From Saprospiraceae bacterium (GTDB taxonomy: Bacteria > Bacteroidota > Bacteroidia > Chitinophagales > Saprospiraceae): a DNA stretch of 37,025 bases. Below are positions 26,852 through 34,613 of this stretch, piece after piece. The translations under genes and the position numbers were made by a program. The notes beneath the pieces are model-generated. The model had not been told where the DNA came from, made no database searches, and was given only the letters and a program-made list of their open reading frames with translations. The number at the start of each line of letters is the position of its first letter. Within the stretch, counting starts at the first letter, position 1. Location of the stretch: assembly GCA_013214355.1 (NCBI GenBank), contig JABSSL010000060.1, forward strand, positions 1 through 37,025, read 5' to 3'.

Positions 26852-28549
26852 CTAGATTTGTTCCGTCACGCCAGGGAATACCAGATAAAACATGATGTAA
26901 GCCATCAATAGCGTTAAGGCGAGATTGAGGCTTTGACCTAAGATGTATAGTATTAATGGCTTCCCGCCCGTGAAATGTCCCTTTAACTCCTTGAAGTTGA
27001 TGGATAATCCAATGCTTACGAAGGCTAAACAAAATAGCCAGCCCCGCAAATTCTTCGTAAATCCTCCGATCACACCTTGATCAATCAGTGTGTACGCTTT
27101 ATCCGGTCCAATTCCTGAATAGATCAAAGAAAACAATATCGATGCGCCCACAAAGCCCAAGATGAACTTAGGGAACCGGCGCCATATTTCTCCCCAACCA
27201 ATACTAGACTGGCCGGTTTTTTCCACTTTAGTGGCAAAATAGACGGCAACTCCAAAGGCGATCAGACCAATGAGCATATTCTGGATCATCTTAATGGTCG
27301 CGGCTACACTCAAGGCTTTCTCTCCTAAAAATGCCCCAGCAGCAACGACTGCTCCCGTAGCATCGATAGTACCACCGATCCAGGCTCCTCCCAGCACCTC
27401 CGGCATTCCCAAACCATTGATCACAGCTGGCATCACGATCATCATGATCGAGGTAAATATCATAGATAACCCAATAGCTACGGTCAATTCTTCCTTCGAG
27501 GCTTTACTAGCCGCAGCCGTGGCCACGGCCGCCGACACTCCACAAACTGACATGTCAGCCGAAATGGTAATATTCAGTGATTTAGAAGATATCTTCAACA
27601 CCTTTTGACCAAACCAATACGTACTAATCAAAACGATAGGAGTCACGATCCACGCCACGAAAATTCCAGGTAAACCGATGGCGAGAATTTTACCGAGCAA
27701 TATTTCAGCACCAAGCAATACCAAGCCTGTTTTGATATACAATTCCGTGCTTAAGGCTGGTTTTACCCACGCTGGTGTACCGACGGTATTACTGATCAAA
27801 AGGCCGATAATGATGGCCCAAGCAGCATAACCAAAACCAATCGCCTTCATATTGGATTGGCCGGCTAGGAAGTAGGATAGCACCCCAATGAAAAATACAA
27901 ATACAAAACCTAAGGCAAATTTCCGAAAGGGGGTACCCATCACCCAACTAGCAATGCCAAATAGTATACCGAATAGGACGAGTAAGTGAAGTAGCCAAGG
28001 AATAGCATTGGTGTGTTTTGCTTCATATTTCTTTTGCTTGGCTTTTAGATTCTCCCAGCTGGCCCGCCAGGCGAGGATAGCGGTTTCAGCAGCTTGGTTA
28101 GCAGCTTCGTCTTGGAATTGGCTAGCTGCAGCCGTAGCCTGTGCTTGCGCAGCTTCGGCTCTAGCGGCCTCCTCTTCTGTTTGTGCTTTCTGGTAGGCAG
28201 GTTCCTGGGCCGCCCTTTGAGCATCGGCCCGTTCATGGGTAGTCACGAAAGAAGTGATCGGATTATTCTTCCAACCTCCCGGTTTACCTGTTAGTTTTTT
28301 AAGGACCTTTCCAATTGGCTCACTACTACCTTTGATTTTCTGCTGTTGATCAAAAAAACTGTACCATTCTAAGGTTCTAAAGGGAGCCTTTCCCTCTTCT
28401 ACTTTAAGTTGGGCACTTAATTCTGCATGTCGCTCTTCCAGCTGCTCGGGAGCATTTAGAAAGAAGGCACCTAAGCCAAACAATAAAAGTATAAGCCCGA
28501 GCCAGATGGCCCAATAGTCTTCATGTTTAAAAAAGCTGGATCCTGCCAT
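26852..28549 (-). CDS. YeiH-type putative sulfate exporter with N-terminal coiled-coil extension
   Basis: The 565-aa protein belongs to the YeiH (UPF0324) family annotated as putative sulfate exporters. The family core lies in about residues 183-565: roughly ten spans, the SADMSVCGVSAAVATAAA segment, and the GGAWIGGTIDATGAVVAAG region. Typical members have about 340 residues. Here ~180 residues are added in front: one membrane helix (12-31), a soluble region, and a strongly Ala/Gln/Glu-rich coiled coil (about 105-175). Transport of sulfate has little direct proof in the family, so the substrate is uncertain. It is first in the operon with the 74-aa membrane protein and mscS. Confidence 0.88.
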   Translation of the reverse strand: MAGSSFFKHEDYWAIWLGLILLLFGLGAFFLNAPEQLEERHAELSAQLKVEEGKAPFRTLEWYSFFDQQQKIKGSSEPIGKVLKKLTGKPGGWKNNPITSFVTTHERADAQRAAQEPAYQKAQTEEEAARAEAAQAQATAAASQFQDEAANQAAETAILAWRASWENLKAKQKKYEAKHTNAIPWLLHLLVLFGILFGIASWVMGTPFRKFALGFVFVFFIGVLSYFLAGQSNMKAIGFGYAAWAIIIGLLISNTVGTPAWVKPALSTELYIKTGLVLLGAEILLGKILAIGLPGIFVAWIVTPIVLISTYWFGQKVLKISSKSLNITISADMSVCGVSAAVATAAASKASKEELTVAIGLSMIFTSIMMIVMPAVINGLGMPEVLGGAWIGGTIDATGAVVAAGAFLGEKALSVAATIKMIQNMLIGLIAFGVAVYFATKVEKTGQSSIGWGEIWRRFPKFILGFVGASILFSLIYSGIGPDKAYTLIDQGVIGGFTKNLRGWLFCLAFVSIGLSINFKELKGHFTGGKPLILYILGQSLNLALTLLMAYIMFYLVFPGVTEQI

Positions 28550-28563
28550 GTCGTTTTGTTATT

Positions 28564-28592
28564 AGCCTCTTTGCTAAGCAAAAGATGAGGCT
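28564..28592 (-). promoter_or_regulatory. Leader hairpin before the yeiH-like gene
   Basis: AGCCTC with TTTGC pairs with GCAAA and GAGGCT, broken by a short bulge, 15-43 nt before the start codon. A hairpin this close to the start could affect translation or mRNA stability. Confidence 0.35.
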
Positions 28593-28783
28593 CAGTATCA
28601 ATAAAGAGCTAGAACGCCCTGAATTCCTGATGGCTGAAAATAAACAATTTTTCACCAACGCTTGGTATCAGAGATCACACAAGGAAGATAGCTGTTTGGT
28701 AAGGATTTTATGCCTTGTCAAATTGGAAGAGTCTTTAGGGTAAATCAGTCCACTGATATCCTCATACTTAGCTCGAAAAGCAG

Positions 28784-28791
28784 TAACTTTG
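28784..28791 (+). promoter_or_regulatory. Bacteroidota-type -7 element for the peroxiredoxin gene
   Basis: TAACTTTG matches TAnnTTTG exactly and lies about 82 nt before the start at 28874. No clear TTG -33 box is visible. Confidence 0.45.
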
Positions 28792-28873
28792 CACAGTTTT
28801 ACGGTGATGGTAAAGTTTTTAGCTGAGATCATCACCATTTCACTATAATTCCTATCATCAAAATTCCAAACCA

Positions 28874-29344
28874 ATGGCAATACAAGTTGGTGCTAAAGCC
28901 CCCGCCTTCAAGCTTTTTTCTTCAGACAAGCAGGAAGTATCGCTTTCAGATTATGAAGGTAAAAATGTGGTGCTTTTGTTTTTTCCTTTAGCTTTTACAG
29001 GTGTATGTACCGCGGAGCTTTGCAGTATGCGTGATAATATAGCGGACTATGAAGGTCTAGATGCCCAGATACTGGCGGTTTCTGTAGATTCTTTATTCAC
29101 TTTGGATAAGTTCAAGGCTGAACAAAACTTGAACTTCCCTTTGCTCTCAGATTTCAATAAGGAAACGGCAGTAGCTTATGGTGCTTTATACGAAGAATTT
29201 GTGTTGGGAATGAAGGGCGTAGCCAAACGTTCGGCTTTTGTGATTGATGCAGAAGGGGTGGTACGCTATGCGGAAGTCTTGGATAACGCAGGGGAATTGC
29301 CTAATTTTGAGGCAGTTAAGGAAACTTTATCCAGCTTGAATTAG
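28874..29344 (+). CDS. Peroxiredoxin (AhpC/TSA family)
   Basis: The 156-aa cytoplasmic thioredoxin-fold enzyme reduces hydrogen peroxide or organic peroxides. The catalytic motif is PLAFTGVCTAELC: Thr42 and the peroxidatic Cys45 form TxxC, and Cys50 is the only other cysteine nearby, a possible resolving residue. The conserved downstream Arg is in VAKRSAFVIDAEG. The 'FTGVC--ELC-MRD' pattern resembles the AhpE-like subgroup more than the classic 2-Cys AhpC. It has its own promoter, divergent from the transporter operon. Confidence 0.93.
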   Translation: MAIQVGAKAPAFKLFSSDKQEVSLSDYEGKNVVLLFFPLAFTGVCTAELCSMRDNIADYEGLDAQILAVSVDSLFTLDKFKAEQNLNFPLLSDFNKETAVAYGALYEEFVLGMKGVAKRSAFVIDAEGVVRYAEVLDNAGELPNFEAVKETLSSLN

Positions 29345-29441
29345 TTATAGGTACGTCAAATGATATCAAGGCTGCTAATACAAGTGACCAGATGAACTTA
29401 AGCAGCATGGATTTCACAGCTTAATTTAAAATTTCGTTAGT

Positions 29442-29747
29442 ATGTTGACTTTTCATGCGGTAGAGGAATTAGAAGAAGTCGTCGTAGAAGACGAGGTGGC
29501 GGATAGTGGTACCGGTGAGCATGCGCAATTGGTGGTTTATAATGACGACCACAATACATTTGATTGGGTAATTCAATGCTTCATGGAGGTATTGAATCAT
29601 ACGACAGCGCAATCAGAACAGTTAGCTTTGCTCATTCATTTCAAAGGAAAAGCAACGGTAAAGACTGCTCCAAAATCCGTTTTGAAACCCAAGAAAGATG
29701 CTTTGGTTGATCGTGGATTATCTGCGGTAATCGAGGGCGGTAGTTAA
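29442..29747 (+). CDS. clpS: ATP-dependent Clp protease adaptor ClpS
   Basis: ClpS delivers proteins with destabilising N-terminal residues (Phe, Leu, Trp, Tyr) to ClpAP or ClpCP. The 101-aa protein has an acidic disordered N-terminus (about residues 1-24), then the folded core: VVYNDDHNTFDWVIQCFMEV carries the N-degron pocket, and LALLIHFKGKATVKT the second helix. The length and order match the family. The core ends with a short charged tail. A strong terminator follows directly, so it is transcribed separately from the functionally related aat gene 157 bp downstream. Confidence 0.9.
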   Translation: MLTFHAVEELEEVVVEDEVADSGTGEHAQLVVYNDDHNTFDWVIQCFMEVLNHTTAQSEQLALLIHFKGKATVKTAPKSVLKPKKDALVDRGLSAVIEGGS

Positions 29748-29803
29748 TGAAAAGTCGTTAGGGTATAGAAAGAACTCTATATTACACGAATAAAGATAGA
29801 ATT

Positions 29804-29841
29804 GGGCAAAAGGCAAACTGTCTTTTGCCCTTAATTTTTTT
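29804..29841 (+). terminator. Strong rho-independent terminator after clpS
   Basis: GGGCAAAAG and CTTTTGCCC form a perfect 9-bp stem around a 9-nt loop, followed by TTAATTTTTTT. This is the clearest terminator in the window. Confidence 0.85.
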
Positions 29842-29904
29842 AGGAAATAGCAGCTGAGGTTACGACTTAGCAATCATCTCCGCTGCTCCAATACCGTGAC
29901 TTAG

Positions 29905-30591
29905 ATGCCTGTTTTTTGGTTACACGAAGCCGAATTGGTTTTCCCTCATCCTTCTCTGGCTGATCCGACTGGAGTGTTAGCCATAGGTGGTGATCTACGT
30001 CCGGAACGTCTACTACTGGCCTACCAGAACGGTATTTTTCCCTGGTTTAACCCTGGCGAGGAAATCATGTGGTGGTCGCCAGATCCTCGCTTTGTCCTCT
30101 TTCCGGATGAACTCAAGGTCTCGCGCAGCATGCGCCCCTATTTCAATCAACAAAAGTTTGGCCTCAGCTATGATCAAGCCTTCCCCGAGGTCATGCAATC
30201 TTGCCAGACTGTTAATCGGCTAGCACAGGGCCAGTTAGGTACCTGGATTACGGAAAGTATGTTGGAGGCCTACATCCATCTACACGAGCTCGGCTATGCT
30301 CACTCGGTTGAGGTGTGGGAGGGCAAAGAATTGGTTGGAGGTTTATATGGCGTAGCCCTAGGTAAGGTCTTCTTTGGGGAATCCATGTTTGCCAAGCGAA
30401 GCAACGCTTCCAAGTTTGGCTTCATCAGTCTCGTCCGCCGCCTTAAGGAGGAGGGCTATACCTTAATCGACTGCCAACAGGAAACCCGGCATCTGGGTAG
30501 TTTGGGGGCGCGAAGCATTGGTAGAGCAGAGTTTTTGGAGCAATTGGAGTTGAATAAGCGAGTGGAGACGGATCGGGGGAGTTGGGCGTGA
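29905..30591 (+). CDS. aat: Leucyl/phenylalanyl-tRNA--protein transferase
   Basis: Aat adds Leu or Phe from aminoacyl-tRNA to the N-terminus of proteins starting with Arg or Lys, creating N-degrons that ClpS recognises. The 228-aa cytoplasmic protein has the family blocks FPHPSLADPTGVLAIGGDL, AYQNGIFPWFNPGE and WWSPDPRFVLFPDELKVSRS. The core motif GGLYGVALGKVFFGESMFA follows, then NASKFGF and DCQQETRHLGSLGARSI. The length is normal. Its upstream neighbour is clpS, the next step of the same pathway. It is slightly GC-richer than the adjacent genes. The start at 29905 gives the expected N-terminus. Confidence 0.96.
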   Translation: MPVFWLHEAELVFPHPSLADPTGVLAIGGDLRPERLLLAYQNGIFPWFNPGEEIMWWSPDPRFVLFPDELKVSRSMRPYFNQQKFGLSYDQAFPEVMQSCQTVNRLAQGQLGTWITESMLEAYIHLHELGYAHSVEVWEGKELVGGLYGVALGKVFFGESMFAKRSNASKFGFISLVRRLKEEGYTLIDCQQETRHLGSLGARSIGRAEFLEQLELNKRVETDRGSWA

Positions 30592-30638
30592 GGACATTGA
30601 CAACTGGCCTAGCAGATAATTAAATTCAATGATAGAAA

Positions 30639-31073
30639 ATGGCTAGTGATTGCCAGGTAAGAAATAATACCCTAGAATATCAGGTCGAACCCAAAAAGTC
30701 GACTATAGCCGACTTCCCTTGGAGAATTCCTTTTGATGACATTGCCATCATTGCCATGTGGGATAAAATGGTTGGTGATGATGATACTACGTTTTTGATT
30801 TTTGTAGATAAGGACTTCAAGGTGTTTCCTATGCGATGGCCTTTCGGAATGAATTATAAAGAAAAACCTAATCCTGTCTTAGTACTACTCGCTGAACGGT
30901 TTGCTGTAACTGAGATTGAGAAACATTACAAGAAAGCTACCATCTGCTACCCTGAAAAGCTGAAAGGGGAATATCTATATAAAACCCCTCTGAGCTACCG
31001 ATTGAAGAGGGCATTGGCAGTAGTGCACCCAGCCCTAGGAGTTGTATCTGAAAATATTATTGCTCAGCTATGA
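30639..31073 (+). CDS. Hypothetical protein downstream of aat
   Basis: The 144-aa predicted soluble protein has no signal peptide or membrane span. The first half contains a beta-rich, aromatic segment (FPWRIPFDDIAIIAMWDKMVG, in parts) and VDKDFKVFPMRWP. The second half is basic and helical. I do not recognise the family. It follows aat by 47 nt in the same direction and may share its transcript, but a link to N-degrons is not shown. It is convergent with the beta-barrel gene, 40 nt apart. Confidence 0.7.
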   Translation: MASDCQVRNNTLEYQVEPKKSTIADFPWRIPFDDIAIIAMWDKMVGDDDTTFLIFVDKDFKVFPMRWPFGMNYKEKPNPVLVLLAERFAVTEIEKHYKKATICYPEKLKGEYLYKTPLSYRLKRALAVVHPALGVVSENIIAQL

Positions 31074-31113
31074 TAGGTTCAAACTACGAATAGCTATGTA
31101 GCTGCCCTAGTGC

Positions 31114-32391
31114 TCACAACCTAAATCCTAGCAAAAGATAGATTCTTGTTTTCTTAGATTGAAACTCCTTGAATTTGGCAATTTGTGAAGTGGACTCATA
31201 ACGGGTTTCAAGGGACCATTTACCATATTGAACACCAAACCCAATCACAGTACCCAGTTCATGCGGCCGTACAGAATCCACGGCTGTGGTCCTGATCGTA
31301 CTTATGTCAAAGTTGCTCTGTTTGATCTCTACAATTCGTCTATTGGATTCATTGATAAGAAAAGCATGAGATACTCCTCCATTAAGGAGTAGTTCTAGCT
31401 TCGGCAAACGATAGGTATACCGTATAAGATGATTCATCTTGAAATGGGTAAACTGCAGATCAATTGTTGTTAGTCGATAGTTACTTTCGTCGATGATGTT
31501 TCGGTAAGAGCCTCGTCGCTGAAGGTATATGATTGCTACTTCATTGCGGATAGACCATTTTTGTTGATCAAAAGGAAGTATAATATCTATATAAACACCT
31601 CCTGTTGGGTCTATGCTATTATCAGTTGGGAAGGCAAGATTGAAATCATTTAGTGGATCAACACCTTGTTCTGTAATAGACAAATGCGAATAGGCAGCCC
31701 CGAAGAGAAGACCGAATTTGATTGGGGTTTTACTTTTCTTAATTACATAATCAATCGTTGAACCAGAACAGTGAGAATAGGAATTTAGGAGTTGAACCAA
31801 GTCTCTTTTAGTGTAGGCTGTCTTCGAAATATTTTGATTGAGCCTGGGGCAGTCATTCAGTATCTCGACAAGCTGTGTTACGTAGGATTTGTTGGTTCTT
31901 ACTTTATCAATCCCAGCGCTATTTTCCTGTTTGTATTGCTTATGCTTAAGTAAGATGAATTGACCTTCATCCTTTATATAGAAATTCTTTTTTCCAAGCT
32001 GAGTCCGATTTAGATATAGAGGCTTATCCCCTCCCAGTATTTGTTGTAGAAATATGTGTTTACTTGCGACCTTAAGAGTGGAGGAATAGTCAAGGTAACT
32101 TGAGTTAGAAGGGCTGATCTCTACATCTACTAAGGCACTTTGATAAATATAATCCTCCGCTTCAAAGCCTAATAATTCATTAGGGGAGTAAGAGGTAGGA
32201 TTAGTTCCTCGCTCTTGTTTAAAGGCAAGCTTAAGTGGTGTGGTATTCCAATTGTTTACCCTGACATAGCCTTTAACGACAGTGCTATCGGCTAGCTGTA
32301 TAGTACCAGGCCTAAAATTGCTTTGTGCAGTAGAGAGGATAGGAATGGCCAATAATAGGATGAGATAGCAAAGTTGAACTATTAGTTTCAT
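31114..32391 (-). CDS. Outer-membrane beta-barrel protein of unknown function
   Basis: The 425-aa protein has a Sec signal peptide (residues 1-22, STAQS) followed by a ~190-aa N-terminal domain. That domain contains GTIQLADSTVVKGYVRVNNWNTTP, a pattern seen at the start of many Bacteroidota envelope proteins. Residues ~215-425 show alternating hydrophobic/polar strands (FGLLFGAAYSHLSI, GVYIDIILPF, YTYRLPKLELLLNGGVSHAF) and end in YLLLGFRL, consistent with an outer-membrane beta-barrel. The function is unknown. It is transcribed alone from a consensus promoter. Confidence 0.82.
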   Translation of the reverse strand: MKLIVQLCYLILLLAIPILSTAQSNFRPGTIQLADSTVVKGYVRVNNWNTTPLKLAFKQERGTNPTSYSPNELLGFEAEDYIYQSALVDVEISPSNSSYLDYSSTLKVASKHIFLQQILGGDKPLYLNRTQLGKKNFYIKDEGQFILLKHKQYKQENSAGIDKVRTNKSYVTQLVEILNDCPRLNQNISKTAYTKRDLVQLLNSYSHCSGSTIDYVIKKSKTPIKFGLLFGAAYSHLSITEQGVDPLNDFNLAFPTDNSIDPTGGVYIDIILPFDQQKWSIRNEVAIIYLQRRGSYRNIIDESNYRLTTIDLQFTHFKMNHLIRYTYRLPKLELLLNGGVSHAFLINESNRRIVEIKQSNFDISTIRTTAVDSVRPHELGTVIGFGVQYGKWSLETRYESTSQIAKFKEFQSKKTRIYLLLGFRL

Positions 32392-32423
32392 GAGTGCGCG
32401 TTTAAGTAGTTGTATTACAATCT

Positions 32424-32431
32424 CAAATATA
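32424..32431 (-). promoter_or_regulatory. Bacteroidota-type -7 element for the beta-barrel gene
   Basis: On the minus strand this reads TATATTTG, an exact TAnnTTTG match, 33 nt before the start at 32391. The -33 region has no clear TTG. Confidence 0.45.
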
Positions 32432-32609
32432 TGAATTTAAAGAGTGGTTTAGGTACTGTACACACTTAAATTTATAAAGCCTCCTGTATATTGATAGCCT
32501 ACAAGAACTTCCTTTGGTTTTAGTTTTGAAGCCTATTCCGGTAAAGCAAATACAACCAGTAGAAGCAGGTAAGAGTCTTAACACCAAAGCCCTTAAACAT
32601 AAACTGGTA

Positions 32610-33104
32610 ATGGTGTATCAGAAATTAACGCTGCTATCTGTCTTTTTAATTGTTCTAATATTCTCCCTGGGTTGCACAGGAAATCGCAACTTATCAAGTA
32701 CACTAAAAGCCTATCTAGATGACGGTTATATAAACTTCGACTTTAAGGTCAATCTAAAGCAGCTAGAGAAGTTACGGGACCAACTCGCCATCGGTAACGC
32801 AGATGCCTGCTTTGTTTATCGACATTCGACCGTTTTCAAGGACTTTACTGAAAAATATGATTCAATATCGTATAGCTGTCGAGGGGATAAAATTTTGGAT
32901 AGTAATGTACTAGAACGTTTTGGGGAGAGGTTCAACATGAAGTTTGTGAACAAAGAAGAGGCCGTCATTAAGTATGAGCCGTTTCACGGGATGATTCAGT
33001 TTACCATAGAAGTTGGTGAAAACCCACGTGGTCAAGAAAATAGAATTTACTTTGGATATTCTAAAAAAGGAACAGGTTTGAGGCCTATCCGTAGTTATCA
33101 ATAA
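32610..33104 (+). CDS. Putative lipoprotein, orphan
   Basis: The preferred start is the ATG at 32610, which places a clean signal (YQKLTLLSVFLIVLIFSLGC, Cys22) at the N-terminus. The longer in-frame start at 32514 is TTG and would add 32 polar residues before the signal. The mature 142 residues are mixed alpha/beta with two further cysteines (in ACFVYRH and SYSCRGD) that could form a disulfide. No family is recognised. It is the first of four small secreted or membrane genes reading the same way up to the insertion sequence. Confidence 0.7.
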   Translation: MVYQKLTLLSVFLIVLIFSLGCTGNRNLSSTLKAYLDDGYINFDFKVNLKQLEKLRDQLAIGNADACFVYRHSTVFKDFTEKYDSISYSCRGDKILDSNVLERFGERFNMKFVNKEEAVIKYEPFHGMIQFTIEVGENPRGQENRIYFGYSKKGTGLRPIRSYQ

Positions 33105-33130
33105 TTATTAGGTTTGTCATTTAATACGCG

Positions 33131-33340
33131 ATGCTAGAAACTGTTGATACCATGAGAAAACCTAAGGTAGAAGATATTTTATATCCTATTTCTGGCACAA
33201 CTCTTTGTGCCATCACTTTCACAGCAATACTTCAAGAAGTATTTGGTCTTGAAGGGCAAATTTTATTTGAATCTATTTTACTTTTCTCTTTAGTGTGCTT
33301 AATCATAATGATATATATGAATCTTAGAGAAGCTGAATGA
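33131..33340 (+). CDS. Small two-span membrane protein
   Basis: The 69-aa hydrophobic protein has two probable membrane helices (about residues 21-38 and 42-62) joined by a short EGQ-containing turn, with charged ends. An alternative ATG at 33152 would shorten it by seven residues. There is no recognisable family. It follows the lipoprotein gene by 26 nt, which supports co-transcription. Confidence 0.5.
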   Translation: MLETVDTMRKPKVEDILYPISGTTLCAITFTAILQEVFGLEGQILFESILLFSLVCLIIMIYMNLREAE

Positions 33341-33397
33341 GTTTTCTGAACATTAGCTAACAAATTCCTATTAGGACAGAAAGCCTCTTACAGTAGC

Positions 33398-33754
33398 ATG
33401 TATATGAAGAAGCCGTTGATATTTGTTTGTGTCCTCTCATTGTTTATATCGTGGTCGATATGGGCAACTCGCTACTTTGATAAAAAAGCTATTGAAGATT
33501 TCCATCTCTTTAATGAATCTTCGATAAAAGGTGTTTTAACTGACATCTCCGGGAGCTCAACGGGAGTACATATAACAGTTAATGATTCAAGTTTTACATT
33601 TTGGCCACTGGAGACGATGATCAGAGGGGAAAGGAAATTCTATCAATGGGCAGCACCAGGGGATTCAATTGTGAAACTAGCCTATTCTGATACCTTGTTC
33701 CTACATAAAAATGACAGAACTTATCATTATTTATTTAGGAAATACGAGGACTAG
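33398..33754 (+). CDS. Small membrane-anchored protein with beta domain
   Basis: The 118-aa protein has an N-terminal hydrophobic segment (about residues 6-23; signal peptide or anchor). A ~90-aa predominantly beta domain follows, containing IKGVLTDISGSSTGVHITVNDS in parts and the GDSIVKLAYSDTLFL motif. Proteins with a similar 'kG.i..i......gv.i.v......f' then 'GDSi.K' layout are frequent in Bacteroidota but have no known role. ATG codons at 33398 and 33404 are both possible starts. Confidence 0.68.
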   Translation: MYMKKPLIFVCVLSLFISWSIWATRYFDKKAIEDFHLFNESSIKGVLTDISGSSTGVHITVNDSSFTFWPLETMIRGERKFYQWAAPGDSIVKLAYSDTLFLHKNDRTYHYLFRKYED

Positions 33755-33815
33755 AAAATAGCTGCTTCTGGAGAATATTGATTTTGAGTATTTAGAACTA
33801 AGTCCTGTTTGAAAA

Positions 33816-34376
33816 ATGAAGAATATTTTTCGCTTTGCGCTACTTTGTTTGCTTCCCTTCAGTGCATGTAAAAAGTCCTCCTTTCCACTTGAAACCCAAG
33901 AGAAGGCTATCAAAAGTAGTATAGCGTATTTGGTTAATAACCAGGGTTTTATGGGTTTAATTGGCGATGCGTATCCTGAAGGGGATTCGTGTTATTTAGT
34001 ACGACGCAAGTTTAGAGAATTTCACCTTGCACTCAATCCATTTCCAATGGAAGACCAGCAAAAGATTGAGCGCTACAGGGCTTCAGATTTTGGAAGGTTG
34101 TATGATCTAAAAAGCACAAATACCTTCATGAAGCATTTTTCTGAATACTCATTGGACCAACATTCCTCTTGTGAAAGAAGCCGTACTGTGGTTACACTTT
34201 CCACGTTCCAACACAACTCCTTAATTGCTATAGTAAAGGACTTTGATGAAGAAATTTCACAACAAGAATTAGAAGAATATAGACCAACTGGTTATGAAGC
34301 CGAGTACTCTTTCATGTTCTTTTTTGATGAGGATGGGGAAATTGTGAAGGTCTATGAAACCTTTATTGCATATTGA
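33816..34376 (+). CDS. Putative lipoprotein, orphan, next to the insertion sequence
   Basis: The 186-aa protein starts with a lipoprotein signal (basic start, hydrophobic core, FSAC with Cys18) followed by KKSS. The mature region is charged, with a C-terminal FMFFFDEDGEIVKVYETFIAY strand pattern. I do not recognise a family. It ends 47 nt before the insertion sequence, so the element did not disrupt it, but it may have separated it from downstream sequence. Confidence 0.7.
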   Translation: MKNIFRFALLCLLPFSACKKSSFPLETQEKAIKSSIAYLVNNQGFMGLIGDAYPEGDSCYLVRRKFREFHLALNPFPMEDQQKIERYRASDFGRLYDLKSTNTFMKHFSEYSLDQHSSCERSRTVVTLSTFQHNSLIAIVKDFDEEISQQELEEYRPTGYEAEYSFMFFFDEDGEIVKVYETFIAY

Positions 34377-34417
34377 TTTATCCCTTGAGGGAAAGGATAT
34401 GTATATTGAAAATACAG

Positions 34418-34423
34418 TAAGTA
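34418..34423. repeat. Left 6-bp target-site duplication
   Basis: TAAGTA directly precedes the left inverted repeat and is repeated exactly at 36085-36090 after the right one. Confidence 0.75.
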
Positions 34424-34447
34424 GGGCGTCCCTGAAAATGCGATAAG

Positions 34448-34484
34448 AATCAGCCTTTCGGAATAATATTCTGGGAGGCTGATT
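34448..34484. terminator. Hairpin at the left end of the insertion sequence
   Basis: AATCAGCCT and AGGCTGATT form a 9-bp stem with further inner pairing, followed on the plus strand by TTTGATTTT. It would stop transcripts entering from the plus-strand lipoprotein gene, protecting the transposase from antisense reading. Confidence 0.5.
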
Positions 34485-34613
34485 TTGATTTTAGGGTAAT
34501 TGAAGGGTAAAGAGTTGGTGTTGCAGTGATATCGGTCCCCTTGGAGTGTAAAAGCATAATTTGGGGTATAGCTCCGCCATGATTTTGTCGTGCAATTGAG
34601 GTCAAAATGGAGG

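Larger units (their letters stand above)
28550..28873. other. Divergent intergenic region between yeiH-like and peroxiredoxin genes
   Basis: This 324-bp region holds the leader hairpin of the minus-strand transporter operon and the promoter of the peroxiredoxin gene, described separately. No additional convincing reading frame was found; a 70-codon minus-strand frame (28668-28880) overlaps the peroxiredoxin start and lacks protein-like features. Confidence 0.45.

Noticed and set aside
28008-28294. Two plus-strand Ala/Leu/Ser/Cys-rich frames opposite the YeiH coiled coil
   Set aside because: They are the complement of repetitive Ala/Gln/Glu codons, not independent genes.
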